Source: Methylobacterium sp. NEAU K (lineage in GTDB: Bacteria > Pseudomonadota > Alphaproteobacteria > Rhizobiales > Beijerinckiaceae). Taken from it: 64,000 bases of DNA. Under the pieces are notes generated by a model. It had not been told where the DNA came from. It worked only from the letters and a program-made list of their open reading frames with translations, and searched no databases. The position numbers and the translations under genes were made by a program. The stretch spans positions 62,001-126,000 of the forward strand of contig NZ_JAUYZJ010000014.1 in NCBI RefSeq assembly GCF_030700285.1, written 5' to 3'. Positions 43,270 to 52,907 of this stretch are shown here, one piece after another. Numbering within the stretch: position 1 is the first letter of the stretch; the number at the start of each line of letters is the position of its first letter.

Positions 43270-44286
43270 TCATTCCGCCGGATGCGTCTGCAACCGCTCG
43301 ATCGCGGCGGCGATCTCTGTGGTGAGGGTCCGGGCCAGCGGCAGCCGGTAATGCGTCTGGTCGAAGAACAGGTCGGCGTTCTCCGCCTCGGGCCGGCCGT
43401 CGCGCGCATCGACCACCGCGCTCAGGGGGTGCGCGGCGAGCGCGGACCGGACCTGCGCGCGGCAGGCGGATTCGGCGGCCGCCCGGGGGCTGCCGGCCGG
43501 CGGCTCGGCGCGGGCGTAGACGGGCGGGAACACCACCACCACCGGCGTCTCCGCGGGGATCCGCGCGAGTTCGGCGCGCAACCGGTCGGCGACGGGGAAC
43601 GGGCCGCCGTGATGCGGCTCGGGCTCGGGGCCGACGGGCCGTTCGAGGGCCGCCTTCTTGGCCGGATCGCGGCCGAAGCCCTGCCCGAGATAGTTGGACT
43701 CATAGTCCCACCAGCCATCCGCGGCGGCCTTCCTGCGGCGGGGGTTCGAGAGCCAGCCGAGGCGGTTGATCGTCTCCTGGGCGGCGGAGAATCGCAGGAG
43801 GCCATGCAGGTAGGCGGGCCAGTCGGCCAGGAGCCAGTATGGAAACCCGTGCTCGCTCGGGAATGACGGATCGTCCGCGCACCAGAACGAATCGGCCGAG
43901 AGCACGAGCGCCTGGGGCCGCGCGTGGTGCTTCAGGTACCAGCCGAGCAGCGCGAACTGCTCGGACGGGCCGGTCGCCGGCACGGAGAGCTGAACGAAGG
44001 GGATACCGGTGAGACGGCTGAGCGCAGCCGGCTCTATGAGCTGGATGTGCGAATTGCCGATCACCGCGCCCGAATAGGCCGGGTCGCGGCCGCGGAGCGC
44101 CGAGGCGGTGCGCGGCCCCTGCGGACGGACGGCCCCGCGCGACAGCAGGGTCGAGCGGCCGGTGTCGTAGGGATCGACCAGCACCGCGAGGGCGAGATAG
44201 GCCGCGAACAGCCCGGCCATCGACAGGAACAGGGTGCGAGCGAAGCCGCGCCAGTCCCGGTCCTGTGTGGGTTGGGCGGGACTCAT
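43270..44286 (-). CDS. SGNH-like acetylation partner of MBOAT protein
   Basis: A 338-residue protein with one N-terminal membrane anchor (FARTLFLSMAGLFAAYLALAVLV). The SGNH-type blocks are visible as GAVIGNSHIQL (catalytic region) and, near the end, FFDQTHYRLPLA with a Asp-x-x-His. This is the arrangement of AlgJ/AlgX- and DltD-like proteins, which work with an MBOAT partner to O-acylate a cell-surface polymer in the periplasm. Its start lies 2 nt after the MBOAT stop codon, so the two are one operon. Polymer unknown. Confidence 0.75.
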   Translation of the reverse strand: MSPAQPTQDRDWRGFARTLFLSMAGLFAAYLALAVLVDPYDTGRSTLLSRGAVRPQGPRTASALRGRDPAYSGAVIGNSHIQLIEPAALSRLTGIPFVQLSVPATGPSEQFALLGWYLKHHARPQALVLSADSFWCADDPSFPSEHGFPYWLLADWPAYLHGLLRFSAAQETINRLGWLSNPRRRKAAADGWWDYESNYLGQGFGRDPAKKAALERPVGPEPEPHHGGPFPVADRLRAELARIPAETPVVVVFPPVYARAEPPAGSPRAAAESACRAQVRSALAAHPLSAVVDARDGRPEAENADLFFDQTHYRLPLARTLTTEIAAAIERLQTHPAE

Positions 44287-44288
44287 CC

Positions 44289-45662
44289 TCAGAACTGGAA
44301 ATAGATGAACTCGTAGTTCGCATCGTCCCCGATCTTCAGGAGGACGAGCACGAACAGGAGCCCGAAGCCGAACGCGAGGAGGCGCCGGGGCGGCAGGCGG
44401 TGGACCGCCGTCCAGGCGGTCGGGCCGACCGTGGCGACCAGGGCGGCGACCACGATCGTGCGCCACTTGAATCCGGAGCCGTGCGGCGCCATCCCGAACA
44501 GGCCCTTGAACACGATGAGCGCCGCCTCGAAGCTCGTCGCGCGGAACAGCACCCAGGTCAGGACCACGAAGGCGCTGGTGAGCAGCCAGCCCAGCGGCGC
44601 CGGGATCGCGAGCCGCGCCCGGCGCGCCAGCACCCCGGCCCCGAGGCCGAGCCCGTGCAGGGCGCCCCAGGCCAGGAAGGTCAGCCCCGCCCCGTGCCAC
44701 AGGCCGCCCAGCGTCATCGTGGCGGCGAGCGCCCCGACCTGCCTCGGCAGGCCGCGCCGGTTCCCGCCCAGGGGGATGTACAGGTAGTCGCGCAGGAACC
44801 GCGACAGGGTCATGTGCCAGCGCCGCCAGAAGTCGCGCAGCGAGATGGCGCGGTAGGGCGCGTCGAAGTTCTGCGGCAGGACGAGGCCGAACAGCAGCGC
44901 GATGCCCAGCGCCATGTCGGTGTAGCCGGAGAAGTCGAAATAGATCTGGAAGGTGAAGCCCAGGGTCGCCTGCCACGCCTCCGTGACGCTGACGGCCTTT
45001 CCGGCGGCGGCGGCCTGGAACACCGGGTTCACGTAGGCCGCCAGCGGGTCGCCGAGGAAGACCTTCTTGGCGAGCCCGACGGTGAGCAGCATCAGCCCGC
45101 GGGCAAAGCGCTCGGCGGCATCGGGCCGTGCGAAGGGGCGCTCGTCGAACTGGTGCATGATCTCGCTCCAGCGCACGAGCGGGCCGGCGAGAACCTGCGG
45201 AAAGAAGGCGATGTAGAGGGCGTACTTGGTGAGCCCGAACGCGGGCGCCCGGCCTGCCCTCAGGTCGGCGAGATACATGATGTGGTGGAAGGTGAAGAAC
45301 GAGATGCCGAGCGGCAAGGCGAGCCCGAGCCGCGGCGCCGCGAGGCCGGGGATGAGGTTCGCGAGATCGGAGACGAAGTCGAGGTACTTGAACACCCCGA
45401 GGAGCGCTAGGTTGGCGGCGATCGCCGCCGGGATCAGCCAGCGCCCGGGCCAGCGGCGATAGAGCCGGGCTACGGTCCAGTTCGCCAGGATCGAGCCGGC
45501 GAGCAGCGGCACGAAGCGGACGTCCCACCAGCCGTAGAACACGAACGACAGGGCGACGAGGAGCGGCAGCCGCCATGCCGGCGCCGCGCGCGCCACCAGC
45601 CCGTGCAGGATGAGCGCGGCCGGCAGGAAGGCGAGGAGGAAGACGAAGGAGTTGAACAGCAT
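44289..45662 (-). CDS. MBOAT-family O-acyltransferase (AlgI-like)
   Basis: A 457-residue polytopic protein, with about ten helices. Starting MLFNSFVFLLAFLPAALI, it has the AlgI/DltB family plan. The active-site histidine is in the conserved GGLWHGAGLTFLAWG block. It would pass an acetyl group across the inner membrane to its periplasmic partner, encoded immediately downstream. The pair probably acetylates an exported polysaccharide; a link to the KpsT/KpsE genes at 15-17 kb is speculative. No alginate biosynthesis genes are nearby. Confidence 0.85.
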   Translation of the reverse strand: MLFNSFVFLLAFLPAALILHGLVARAAPAWRLPLLVALSFVFYGWWDVRFVPLLAGSILANWTVARLYRRWPGRWLIPAAIAANLALLGVFKYLDFVSDLANLIPGLAAPRLGLALPLGISFFTFHHIMYLADLRAGRAPAFGLTKYALYIAFFPQVLAGPLVRWSEIMHQFDERPFARPDAAERFARGLMLLTVGLAKKVFLGDPLAAYVNPVFQAAAAGKAVSVTEAWQATLGFTFQIYFDFSGYTDMALGIALLFGLVLPQNFDAPYRAISLRDFWRRWHMTLSRFLRDYLYIPLGGNRRGLPRQVGALAATMTLGGLWHGAGLTFLAWGALHGLGLGAGVLARRARLAIPAPLGWLLTSAFVVLTWVLFRATSFEAALIVFKGLFGMAPHGSGFKWRTIVVAALVATVGPTAWTAVHRLPPRRLLAFGFGLLFVLVLLKIGDDANYEFIYFQF

Positions 45663-45766
45663 CGGGCGAGGCGGCGAGGAGGACGAAGGATGGGCCGCCG
45701 GTCTCTCCGATCACGAGGCGACGCCTTGTCGGGGATCGGCGCCGGCCCGTCAATTGCCGGGTGCGC

Positions 45767-47014
45767 TCAGACGGCCCGGCGGGCCGCCTCGATGGTCAGG
45801 CCGAGGCCCACCGAGCCGAACGTGTCGCCCTCCACCACCCGGGCGGCCGGCAGGGCAGCGGTCAGCGCGGCGCGCAGATGCGGCAGGCCGGTGGAGCCGC
45901 CGGTGAGGAACAGGGCGTCGATCCGCTCGGATCCCAGCTCCGCCTGCGCGAGGCAGCGCCCGATTCGCGCCGCGACCGCCTGGGCGAGGTCGCCGGTCTG
46001 CGCCGACAGGGTCTCCCGGCTGACCCGGGCCATGAGGTCGCGCTCCACAAGGCCGAGGTCGAGCTCGACTGAGCCGGCATCCGAGGCCGCGATCTTGGCG
46101 CCCTCCACCGCCCCCGCCAGCGCGTGGCCGCGCTCGCCCTCGACCGCCGCGCGCAGCCGCCCGACGAGGTCAGGCTTCGCGCAATCGCGGATCACCTCGT
46201 CGATCTCGCGGAGGATCTTCGCGTTGTAGAGGCGGTTGATCGCCGACCAGGTCGCGAGGTCGTGGTAATAGGCGTTCGGGACCGCGAGGTCGCCCCGCCG
46301 CATCGGGCTGCCGAGACCCAGGAGCGGCATCACCGTTCCGAGGCTGAGCTGCCGGTCGAAGTCCGTGCCGCCGATGCGCACGCCGTCATTGGCCAGGATG
46401 TCGTCGGCCCGGTCCGTCCGGCCCCGACGCTCCGGCGACAGACGCACGATCGAGAAGTCCGAGGTGCCGCCGCCGATATCGGCGATCAGGGCGATCTCCT
46501 CGGACCGGACCTGGCGCTCGTAGTCGAGCGCCGCCGCGATCGGCTCGTACTGGAACGAGACCTCACGGAACCCGACCTCCCGCGCGATGGCGCGGAGCGT
46601 CTCCTCCGCGCGCCGGTCGGCCTCCGGGTCGCCGTCGACGAAGTGCACCGGGCGGCCATGCACCACGGTGTCGAGGGGCCGGTCGCAGGCGGCCTCGGCC
46701 CGGTCTTTCACGGCCGCGAGGTAGCGGGCGATCACGTCGCGCAGCCGGAGGCGCTGCCGGCCGACCGGGGTCGCCTCGTCCATCAGGGGCGTGCCGAGCA
46801 CGGATTTCAGGCCGCGCATCAGCCGCCCGGACAGGCCATCGACATAGGCCGCGGTGGCGGCCCGGCCGATGATCGGGTCCCGGCCGAGCTCGAAGAAGAT
46901 CGCGCTCGGGATCGTCCGGTGCTCGCCCTCCAGGGGCAGCAGGGTCGGGCCCGCCGCCCCGGCAAGCCCGAGGGTGGTGTTCGACGTGCCGAAATCGAGG
47001 CCGCAGGCCGCCAT
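45767..47014 (-). CDS. Hsp70-family protein (YegD-like)
   Basis: A 415-residue protein with the actin/Hsp70 ATPase fold. Phosphate-1 loop GLDFGTSNTTLG is at the start, phosphate-2 block IADIGGGTSDFSIVRL in the middle, and the adenosine motif LTGGSTGLPHLR near the end. It lacks most of the substrate-binding domain of DnaK, as in YegD. The role of YegD-type proteins is not settled. ATG at 47014 is the family start. Divergent from a HerA-like ATPase across 142 nt. Confidence 0.8.
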   Translation of the reverse strand: MAACGLDFGTSNTTLGLAGAAGPTLLPLEGEHRTIPSAIFFELGRDPIIGRAATAAYVDGLSGRLMRGLKSVLGTPLMDEATPVGRQRLRLRDVIARYLAAVKDRAEAACDRPLDTVVHGRPVHFVDGDPEADRRAEETLRAIAREVGFREVSFQYEPIAAALDYERQVRSEEIALIADIGGGTSDFSIVRLSPERRGRTDRADDILANDGVRIGGTDFDRQLSLGTVMPLLGLGSPMRRGDLAVPNAYYHDLATWSAINRLYNAKILREIDEVIRDCAKPDLVGRLRAAVEGERGHALAGAVEGAKIAASDAGSVELDLGLVERDLMARVSRETLSAQTGDLAQAVAARIGRCLAQAELGSERIDALFLTGGSTGLPHLRAALTAALPAARVVEGDTFGSVGLGLTIEAARRAV

Positions 47015-47156
47015 CGTGTCGTGGATCCGGATTGTTCTGGGAGGGGCGCCCCCTACAGCCCCGCGGCGTCCGGGTCCAGGGCAACACGCTGGCGGGAAGC
47101 GTGGACAGCATGTCCGGGAGGTGCCCGGATCCGGGCCCGGCGTGCTATGGAGCGCC

Positions 47157-48653
47157 ATGCGTTCCGACATCGATCTCGGCCTGACCGGCGAGCGCCCCGC
47201 GCTCCTCGACCTCACCGAACTGCTCGCCACGCGGCTCCTGGTTCAGGGCAATTCGGGCTCGGGCAAGTCGCACCTGCTGCGCCGCCTCCTGGAACAGAGC
47301 GCGGGCCTCGTGCAGCAGGCGGTGATCGATCCGGAAGGCGATTTCGCCAGCCTCGCCGAGCGCTACGGCCACGTTGTCGTAGAGGCGGACGGCGACGATG
47401 GCGCCCTGCAGCGCATCGCCGCGCGGGTACGCACGCACCGGGTCTCGGTGGTGCTGTCGCTGGAGAATCTGGACGCCGAGGGACAGATGCGGGCCGCCGC
47501 CGCCTTCCTGGGCGGCCTGTTCGATGCCGACCGCGACCACTGGTACCCGATGCTGGTGGCGGTGGACGAGGCGCAGCTCTTCGCCCCCGCGGCCGCTGGC
47601 GAGGTCTCCGACGAGGCGCGGCGCCTCTCGCTTGGGGCGATGACCAACCTGATGTGCCGCGGGCGCAAGCGCGGTCTCGCCGGCATCATCGCGACGCAGC
47701 GGCTGGCCAAGCTCGCCAAGAACGTCGCGGCCGAGGCCTCGAACTTCCTGATGGGCCGGACCTTCCTCGACATCGACATGGCCCGCGCAGCCGATCTCCT
47801 CGGGCTGGAGCGCCGCCAAGCCGAGACGTTCCGCGACCTGCCGCGCGGGCATTTCGTGGCCCTGGGGCCGGCCCTGTCGCGGCGGCCCCTCACCATCGCG
47901 GTCGGACCGACCCTGACCGTGAGCCGCAGCTCGTCGCCCGTACTGGTCCCCCTGCCCGATCCGACCGAGGACGCCCGCGCGCTGATCCTCACCGCGAGCC
48001 CGGAGGAGATCGTCACGCCGATCCAGCCCCGCCCGAAGCCGCGGCCGGTGGCTGCCCCGGACGTCCTGGTCCAGCTCGCGAGCTACCGGCCGCCGGCTCC
48101 GCCGGACGAACCGGAGGAGGAGCCGATGGACCCGGAGGCGCGGGAGGCGGCCCTCGCCGAGGTGCTGGCCTCGGTGCTGGCGGATGCGGACGCCGCGGCG
48201 TGCACGCCCGCGACGCTCTATCAGGACTTCACGGTCCGCTGCCGCATCCGGCGCCTGCGCGGCGACACGATGGGGCTGCCCGAGTTCAAGCGGCGGCTCG
48301 CGGTGGCCCGGGCCGAGGCCGGAGGCGCCGTCGCGGACAATTCCGGCTGGGAGCGGGCGCAGGAGATCGCCGCCGGCCTGCCGGACGACTTGGCTGGGCT
48401 GTTCCTGGTGGTCGCCCGCGCGGCGATCGAGGGCGCCCCCTGCCCCACCGACGCGATACTGGCCGACGCCTACGGCACCAGCTCGGGCGGCCGGGCCCGG
48501 CGGATGCTGGCCTATCTCGAGGAGCGCGGCGCGATCGTCACCCGGAAGGACCTGCGCGGCGCGCCGATCATCGCGGTGCCGGATCTCGGGGTCGAGACCG
48601 GACCGGGCGAGCCGCAGATGCTGCCGACCGGGCCCAAGCGGCGGGCGGGGTAG
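47157..48653 (+). CDS. HerA-like ATP-binding protein (DUF87 type)
   Basis: A 498-residue P-loop ATPase. Walker A GNSGSGKSHLLRRL is at 31-44; Walker B MLVAVDEAQLFAP near 145, followed by a FtsK/HerA-like LMCRGRKRGLAGIIATQRLAKL block with the arginine and sensor residues. The C-terminal third (about 340-498) is a helical region that ends in a winged-helix-like stretch (SSGGRARRMLAYLEERGAI). HerA-type ATPases pump or unwind DNA; this one lacks an adjacent NurA nuclease. The GTG/ATG region has GGAG before ATG 47157. Its role is unknown, possibly DNA repair or defence. Confidence 0.72.
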   Translation: MRSDIDLGLTGERPALLDLTELLATRLLVQGNSGSGKSHLLRRLLEQSAGLVQQAVIDPEGDFASLAERYGHVVVEADGDDGALQRIAARVRTHRVSVVLSLENLDAEGQMRAAAAFLGGLFDADRDHWYPMLVAVDEAQLFAPAAAGEVSDEARRLSLGAMTNLMCRGRKRGLAGIIATQRLAKLAKNVAAEASNFLMGRTFLDIDMARAADLLGLERRQAETFRDLPRGHFVALGPALSRRPLTIAVGPTLTVSRSSSPVLVPLPDPTEDARALILTASPEEIVTPIQPRPKPRPVAAPDVLVQLASYRPPAPPDEPEEEPMDPEAREAALAEVLASVLADADAAACTPATLYQDFTVRCRIRRLRGDTMGLPEFKRRLAVARAEAGGAVADNSGWERAQEIAAGLPDDLAGLFLVVARAAIEGAPCPTDAILADAYGTSSGGRARRMLAYLEERGAIVTRKDLRGAPIIAVPDLGVETGPGEPQMLPTGPKRRAG

Positions 48654-48873
48654 GAGGTTCGGTTCGCCGAGGGCGTTGCCCGGGAGCCCCGGATCATGGA
48701 CAACGCGCCGGTTGCCGGTGAGCGCGCGTTTTCGCGAACCGTGCCGGCCATTCCGCAGCCCGCCTCAGGTGCGAGCGCCGCGCGTGTCCTTCGGCGGGCC
48801 GGCGAGGCGGGACCGTTCTCCAAGAGCGGGAGGGCGCGCCTCATGACAGCGTCCGGGCGCGTCCGACGGATCG

Positions 48874-50100
48874 CTAGCCGGCGATCAGCCGCGTGCCATC
48901 GTGCGCTGCGATCGCGACGGTGTGGAACGTCCCGGGCTCCGCCACGGCGGCCAGTCGCACGGCGGTGAAATCCTCGCTCCGGCCGGTGCCACCACGCTCC
49001 GCCAGGACGGTGAGCCGGCGCCCGACCTGCGCGTCGAGGTGCCGCCGCAGGGCTTGCGCACCGGCCTCGCGCAGCTTGCCCGCGCGCGCGCGGATCGCGT
49101 CCGCCGGCACTGGGGGCATGCGGGCGGCGGGCGTCCCGGGCCGGGGGGAATAGGGGAAGACGTGCAGGTGCGTCAGCCCGCATTCCGCCACCAGATCGAG
49201 GGAGCGGGCGAACTGCGCCTCGGTCTCGGTGGGAAAGCCCGCGATGATGTCCGCGCCGAGCACAATGCCCGGGCGCAGCTTACGGACCGTCTCGCAGAAG
49301 CGGATCGCGTCGGCGCGGGTGTGACGGCGCTTCATCCGCTTGAGGATCAGGTCGTCGCCGGCCTGGAGGGAGAGATGCAGGTGCGGCATCAGCCGCGCCT
49401 CGTCCGCCAAGGCCGCCAGCAGCGCGTCGTCGGCCTCGACCGAGTCGATCGAGGAGAGGCGCAGGCGGGCGAGGTCCGGCACCGCGCGGAGGATGTTTTG
49501 CACGAGGCCGCCGAGGGAGTGCGGCGCCCCGGGGAGGTCACGACCATAGGCGGTCAGGTCGACCCCGGTGAGGACGACCTCGCGGCCGCCATGGGCTACG
49601 ATCGTCTCGACCTGCGCGACCACGTCCGGGGCCGGCACCGAGCGCGACATCCCGCGGCCGAACGGGATGATGCAGAAGGTGCAGCGGTGGTCGCAGCCGT
49701 TCTGCACCGGCACGAAGGCCCGGGTATGCCCGGAGACGGATTCGATCCGCGTCGGCGCGATCGTCCGGGCCGCCATCACGGCGCCCGGGCCGGTCGCGGT
49801 CGGAGACCAGCCCTCCGGCCTGAGTTTTTCCGCGTTGCCCACGAGGCGCGCGACTTCCGGCATCGCCGCGTAGGCGTCGGTCTCGACCTCGGCGCCGCAG
49901 CCCGTGACGACGATCTCGGTCCCGGGCCGCTCGCGGGCGATCCGGCGGATCGTCTTGCGGGCCTGCCGTCCGGCCTCGGCGGTGACCGCGCAGGTGTTCA
50001 CCACCACCCGATCTCGCCCGTCCGCGCCGGCATGGACGCGCAGAGCCTCCGACTCGACGGTGTTGAGCCGGCACCCGAAGGTGAGGGTCTCGACCGCCAT
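48874..50100 (-). CDS. mtaB: tRNA N6-threonylcarbamoyladenosine(37) C2-methylthiotransferase
   Basis: A 408-residue radical-SAM enzyme adding a methylthio group to t6A37 of ANN-decoding tRNAs. The N-terminal UPF0004 domain has CRLN and NTCAVTAEA cysteines. The radical-SAM cluster is in VPVQNGCDHRCTFCIIPFGRG (CxxxCxxC). A C-terminal TRAM-like segment follows. The set of LTGVDLTAYG and SSIDSVEADD is closer to MtaB than to MiaB or RimO. Its ATG overlaps the dapF stop as TGATG, so the two are cotranslated. Confidence 0.9.
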   Translation of the reverse strand: MAVETLTFGCRLNTVESEALRVHAGADGRDRVVVNTCAVTAEAGRQARKTIRRIARERPGTEIVVTGCGAEVETDAYAAMPEVARLVGNAEKLRPEGWSPTATGPGAVMAARTIAPTRIESVSGHTRAFVPVQNGCDHRCTFCIIPFGRGMSRSVPAPDVVAQVETIVAHGGREVVLTGVDLTAYGRDLPGAPHSLGGLVQNILRAVPDLARLRLSSIDSVEADDALLAALADEARLMPHLHLSLQAGDDLILKRMKRRHTRADAIRFCETVRKLRPGIVLGADIIAGFPTETEAQFARSLDLVAECGLTHLHVFPYSPRPGTPAARMPPVPADAIRARAGKLREAGAQALRRHLDAQVGRRLTVLAERGGTGRSEDFTAVRLAAVAEPGTFHTVAIAAHDGTRLIAG

Positions 50101-50987
50101 CAGCGCGCGCCGGAAAACAGCTCCGGCGCCAGCGTGCCCTCGGCGACGAGCGCGACCGGGCCGGTCATCAGGACGTGGTCGTCGGCGCGCCATTCCACGA
50201 ACAACGCGCCGCCGGGCAGCGTGACGTTCGCCTGACGGCCGATCATCCGCAGGCGCGAGGCCGCCACTACCGCAGCGCAGGCCGCGGTTCCGCAGGCGAG
50301 CGTCAGCCCGGCGCCGCGCTCCCAGACCCGCAGCGTGATCGCCTCGCGGCCGGTCACCTGCGCGATGGAGATGTTGGCGCGCTCCGGGAAGAGCGGGTGG
50401 TTCTCCAGCATCGGCCCGATCCGGGCGAGGTCGTAGGACGCGGGATCGTCCTCGACGAAGTACACCGCGTGGGGGTTGCCCATGTTCACGACGCCTGGGG
50501 AATGCAGGATCGGGTCCTCGATCGGACCGATCTGGAGCTCGATGCGCCGTGTGTCGGGGAACGGCTCGGACAGGGGGATCTCGTCCCAGGCCAGCTTCGG
50601 CCGGCCCATATCGACCGTGAAGGCGCGCTCCGAGACCCGGCGCACGCCAAGGAGACCGGCTGCGGTCTCCAGCAGCAGCCGGCCGCCCTCGGCGGGGCGG
50701 GCCATGGCCGGATCGTCGAACATCGCGTAGGCGACGCAGCGCGTGCCGTTGCCGCAGGCGCCCGATTCCGAGCCGTCGGTGTTGTAGATCCGCAGGAACG
50801 CGTCCGTGCCCGCGCTCACGGGATCGTGCAAGACCATCAGCTGATCGAAGGTTGAGCCCGGATCCTTCGCGATCGCCCTGGCATCCTCCGGCTGGACCAT
50901 GGCCGCCGACCCGCGCAGGTCCAGCACCACGATCGCGTTGCCGGCGCCGTGCATCTTCAGGAAGCGTCTGTGGGCGAGTGCGCTCAT
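50100..50987 (-). CDS. dapF: Diaminopimelate epimerase
   Basis: A 295-residue cofactor-independent epimerase that turns LL-DAP into meso-DAP for lysine and peptidoglycan synthesis. The two catalytic cysteines are in the [11 protein letters not shown] and [11 protein letters not shown] blocks. [16 protein letters not shown] is the usual N-terminal motif. ATG at 50987 gives the family length. mtaB follows with a one-base overlap; this dapF-mtaB pair is common in alphaproteobacteria. Confidence 0.94.
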   Translation of the reverse strand: MSALAHRRFLKMHGAGNAIVVLDLRGSAAMVQPEDARAIAKDPGSTFDQLMVLHDPVSAGTDAFLRIYNTDGSESGACGNGTRCVAYAMFDDPAMARPAEGGRLLLETAAGLLGVRRVSERAFTVDMGRPKLAWDEIPLSEPFPDTRRIELQIGPIEDPILHSPGVVNMGNPHAVYFVEDDPASYDLARIGPMLENHPLFPERANISIAQVTGREAITLRVWERGAGLTLACGTAACAAVVAASRLRMIGRQANVTLPGGALFVEWRADDHVLMTGPVALVAEGTLAPELFSGAR

Positions 50988-51198
50988 GCGGCCACGCGGC
51001 TTGAGGGGATGGGCCGGCTATATGGCAAAACCGCCCGCCGGGCGCGAGGGGGGGCCGTGGCGTGGCAGATGCGCCGCACCCGCGGCTCTCGTGAGCGGCT
51101 CTCTGAGGCGGCACCCTCGCGGGCGGGCCGGATCGCCATTACGTTATGCGACGGGAGCCCATGCGACGACCCGCCGGGACCCGACCGGAGCGCCATAC

Positions 51199-51942
51199 GT
51201 GATCCGCCTTCGTCCGCTCGTCGCCCTTTCGATCGCCCTGATTCTGGTCGCCGGCGGCCCTCTCGCCGCCCAGCAGCAGCCCGCGCCGCCGCCCTCGACA
51301 GCGCCGGCGCCGGCCCAGACGAGTCCGCTGCCGACGACGACGGCCCCGAACCCGGTCCCCGATCCGGGCAAGAGCGCGGCCCCGGCCCCTGAGCAGGCGG
51401 TGGCGCTCCCTCCCGCCGGCCAGGCCGCCGTGGGGACGCCCGGGCGTCCGACGCTCGCCGACAAGCCGGGGGAGCCCGGCGACGTCGACGAGGTGACTCT
51501 GCCGGCCAAGCCCGCCGCGATCCTCTCGGGCAAGACCAAGTGGGAGGAGGCCGTGCCGAACCTCAGGCAGGCATTTGCGCGGATCGAGGCCGACCTCGCC
51601 AAGATCGGCGTCGCACCCGCAGGCCGGCCGCTGGCGGTGTTCACGCGTACCGACGATGACGGCTTCGAATTCGAGGCGATGATCCCGGTGGCGGCCGCCC
51701 CGGCCCAGGCGCCCGCGGAGGCAGACGGCCTGCATTTCGGCACGACGCCCGCCGGCAAGGCCCTGCGCTTCGCGCACCGGGGCTCCTACGAGTCGATCGA
51801 CGGCACCTACGAGACCCTGACGGCCTATCTCGATGCCAAGGACATCGTCGTGCAGGACCGGTTCGTCGAGGAATACGCCACCGACCTGAAGGACGGCACC
51901 GACGACAATCTCGACGTGAACATCTACGCCCTGCTCAAATAG
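51199..51942 (+). CDS. Secreted protein with proline-rich linker and GyrI/effector-binding-like domain
   Basis: A 247-residue exported protein. A signal peptide (RPLVALSIALILVAGGPLAA) is followed by a Pro/Ala/Thr-rich linker (about 25-95). The C-terminal domain (about 110-247: AGRPLAVFTRTDDDGFEFEAMIPVA, GKALRFAHRGSYESIDGTYETLTAYL) resembles the GyrI-like small-molecule-binding fold found in AraC effector domains, here placed in the periplasm. Ligand unknown. The start is GTG with GGAG 8 nt upstream; the longer in-frame region before it overlaps dapF and lacks a signal peptide. Confidence 0.72.
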   Translation: MIRLRPLVALSIALILVAGGPLAAQQQPAPPPSTAPAPAQTSPLPTTTAPNPVPDPGKSAAPAPEQAVALPPAGQAAVGTPGRPTLADKPGEPGDVDEVTLPAKPAAILSGKTKWEEAVPNLRQAFARIEADLAKIGVAPAGRPLAVFTRTDDDGFEFEAMIPVAAAPAQAPAEADGLHFGTTPAGKALRFAHRGSYESIDGTYETLTAYLDAKDIVVQDRFVEEYATDLKDGTDDNLDVNIYALLK

Positions 51943-52052
51943 GCCCTGGGCACCGGGTCCGGACGGGCCGGGCCCCCGGGGTCGGCGTTAGACAGATCGC
52001 CGCTCCTCGTCGCCGCCAGGAACAGCGGCGGCGGCTCGCGGATTCGTCCGTC

Positions 52053-52814
52053 ATGCCCATTGCCGCTGACCGAGCGGTCGCCGCCCTCCCCGCGCGCCGC
52101 AGATCCACTTCCGCGCCGATCGATCCCGATGCCGCGGCGAAGGCGCTCGCAGTCCACGCCCGTCTGTGCCCGGTCTACGGTTGCCCGATTCCGTATTTCC
52201 ACAGCCTCGATCCGCTGAGCGAGCTGGTCTCCTCGCTCCTGTCGCACCGCACCCGCAACGCCGAATCCGGTCGGGCCTTCAAGGCACTGCGGGCACGCTA
52301 CCCGGACTGGGACGCGGTGATCGACGCGAAGGTGCCGGAGATCCAGGCGATCATCGCCGGCGTGACGTGGCCCGAGCTGAAGGCGCCGCGGATCCGCGAT
52401 GTCCTCGGTGCCGTGCGGGCGCGATGCGGCACCCTCGATCTCGCCTTCCTGGCGGGTATGGATGTCGGGACCGCACGCGCGTGGCTGGAGGCGATCCCGG
52501 GGATCGGCCCGAAGACCAGTGCCGCGGTGCTGGCGTTCTCGACGCTTCGCATGCCCGCCCTGCCGGTAGACAGCCACCACCACCGGGTCGCGCAGCGCCT
52601 CGGCCTGATCGGCCCGCGGATCGATGTCGGGCCGTCGCACGCGATCCTGCGGGCGCAGTTGCCCGCGGATTGGAGCGCCCAGGACCTCTACGACAATCAC
52701 GAGATCCTGATGCTGCACGGTCAGCAGGTCTGCCACCATCGGCGCCCCGCCTGCGGGCGTTGCGTCCTGGTCGACCTCTGCCCGAGCGCGGCTCTCTCGG
52801 CGCGCGAGCCGTGA
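52053..52814 (+). CDS. Endonuclease III-like DNA glycosylase
   Basis: A 253-residue HhH-GPD protein of the Nth/MutY superfamily, which excises damaged bases. The helix-hairpin-helix AIPGIGPKTSAAV carries the catalytic lysine K154, and PVDSHHHRVAQRLGL carries the catalytic aspartate D173. The iron-sulfur loop C227-x6-C234-x2-C237-x5-C243 is intact. The usual SAQ-TD helix is replaced by SHRTRNAESG, so it is a divergent Nth relative rather than the main E. coli-like Nth. Substrate range uncertain. ATG at 52053; it stands alone. Confidence 0.82.
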   Translation: MPIAADRAVAALPARRRSTSAPIDPDAAAKALAVHARLCPVYGCPIPYFHSLDPLSELVSSLLSHRTRNAESGRAFKALRARYPDWDAVIDAKVPEIQAIIAGVTWPELKAPRIRDVLGAVRARCGTLDLAFLAGMDVGTARAWLEAIPGIGPKTSAAVLAFSTLRMPALPVDSHHHRVAQRLGLIGPRIDVGPSHAILRAQLPADWSAQDLYDNHEILMLHGQQVCHHRRPACGRCVLVDLCPSAALSAREP

Positions 52815-52907
52815 CGGCATCCTTGACCGGTCCACGCCCCGGGTGCGAGTAACCCCGCGCCCGGCAGGCGCAGAGCCCCGGCCCTTTACTGTTCAGGATC
52901 GGCGCCG

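Noticed and set aside
43270..45753. One continuous minus-strand frame of about 827 codons covering the SGNH and MBOAT region
   Set aside because: Only its 3' 338 codons are real (SGNH protein); the upstream part is an off-frame shadow of the MBOAT gene, which has its own frame and stop 2 nt before the SGNH start.
48874..51114. Single 746-codon minus-strand frame suggesting a dapF-mtaB fusion
   Set aside because: The N-terminal part is an off-frame reading of dapF; dapF ends with TGA overlapping the mtaB ATG, so there are two separate genes.
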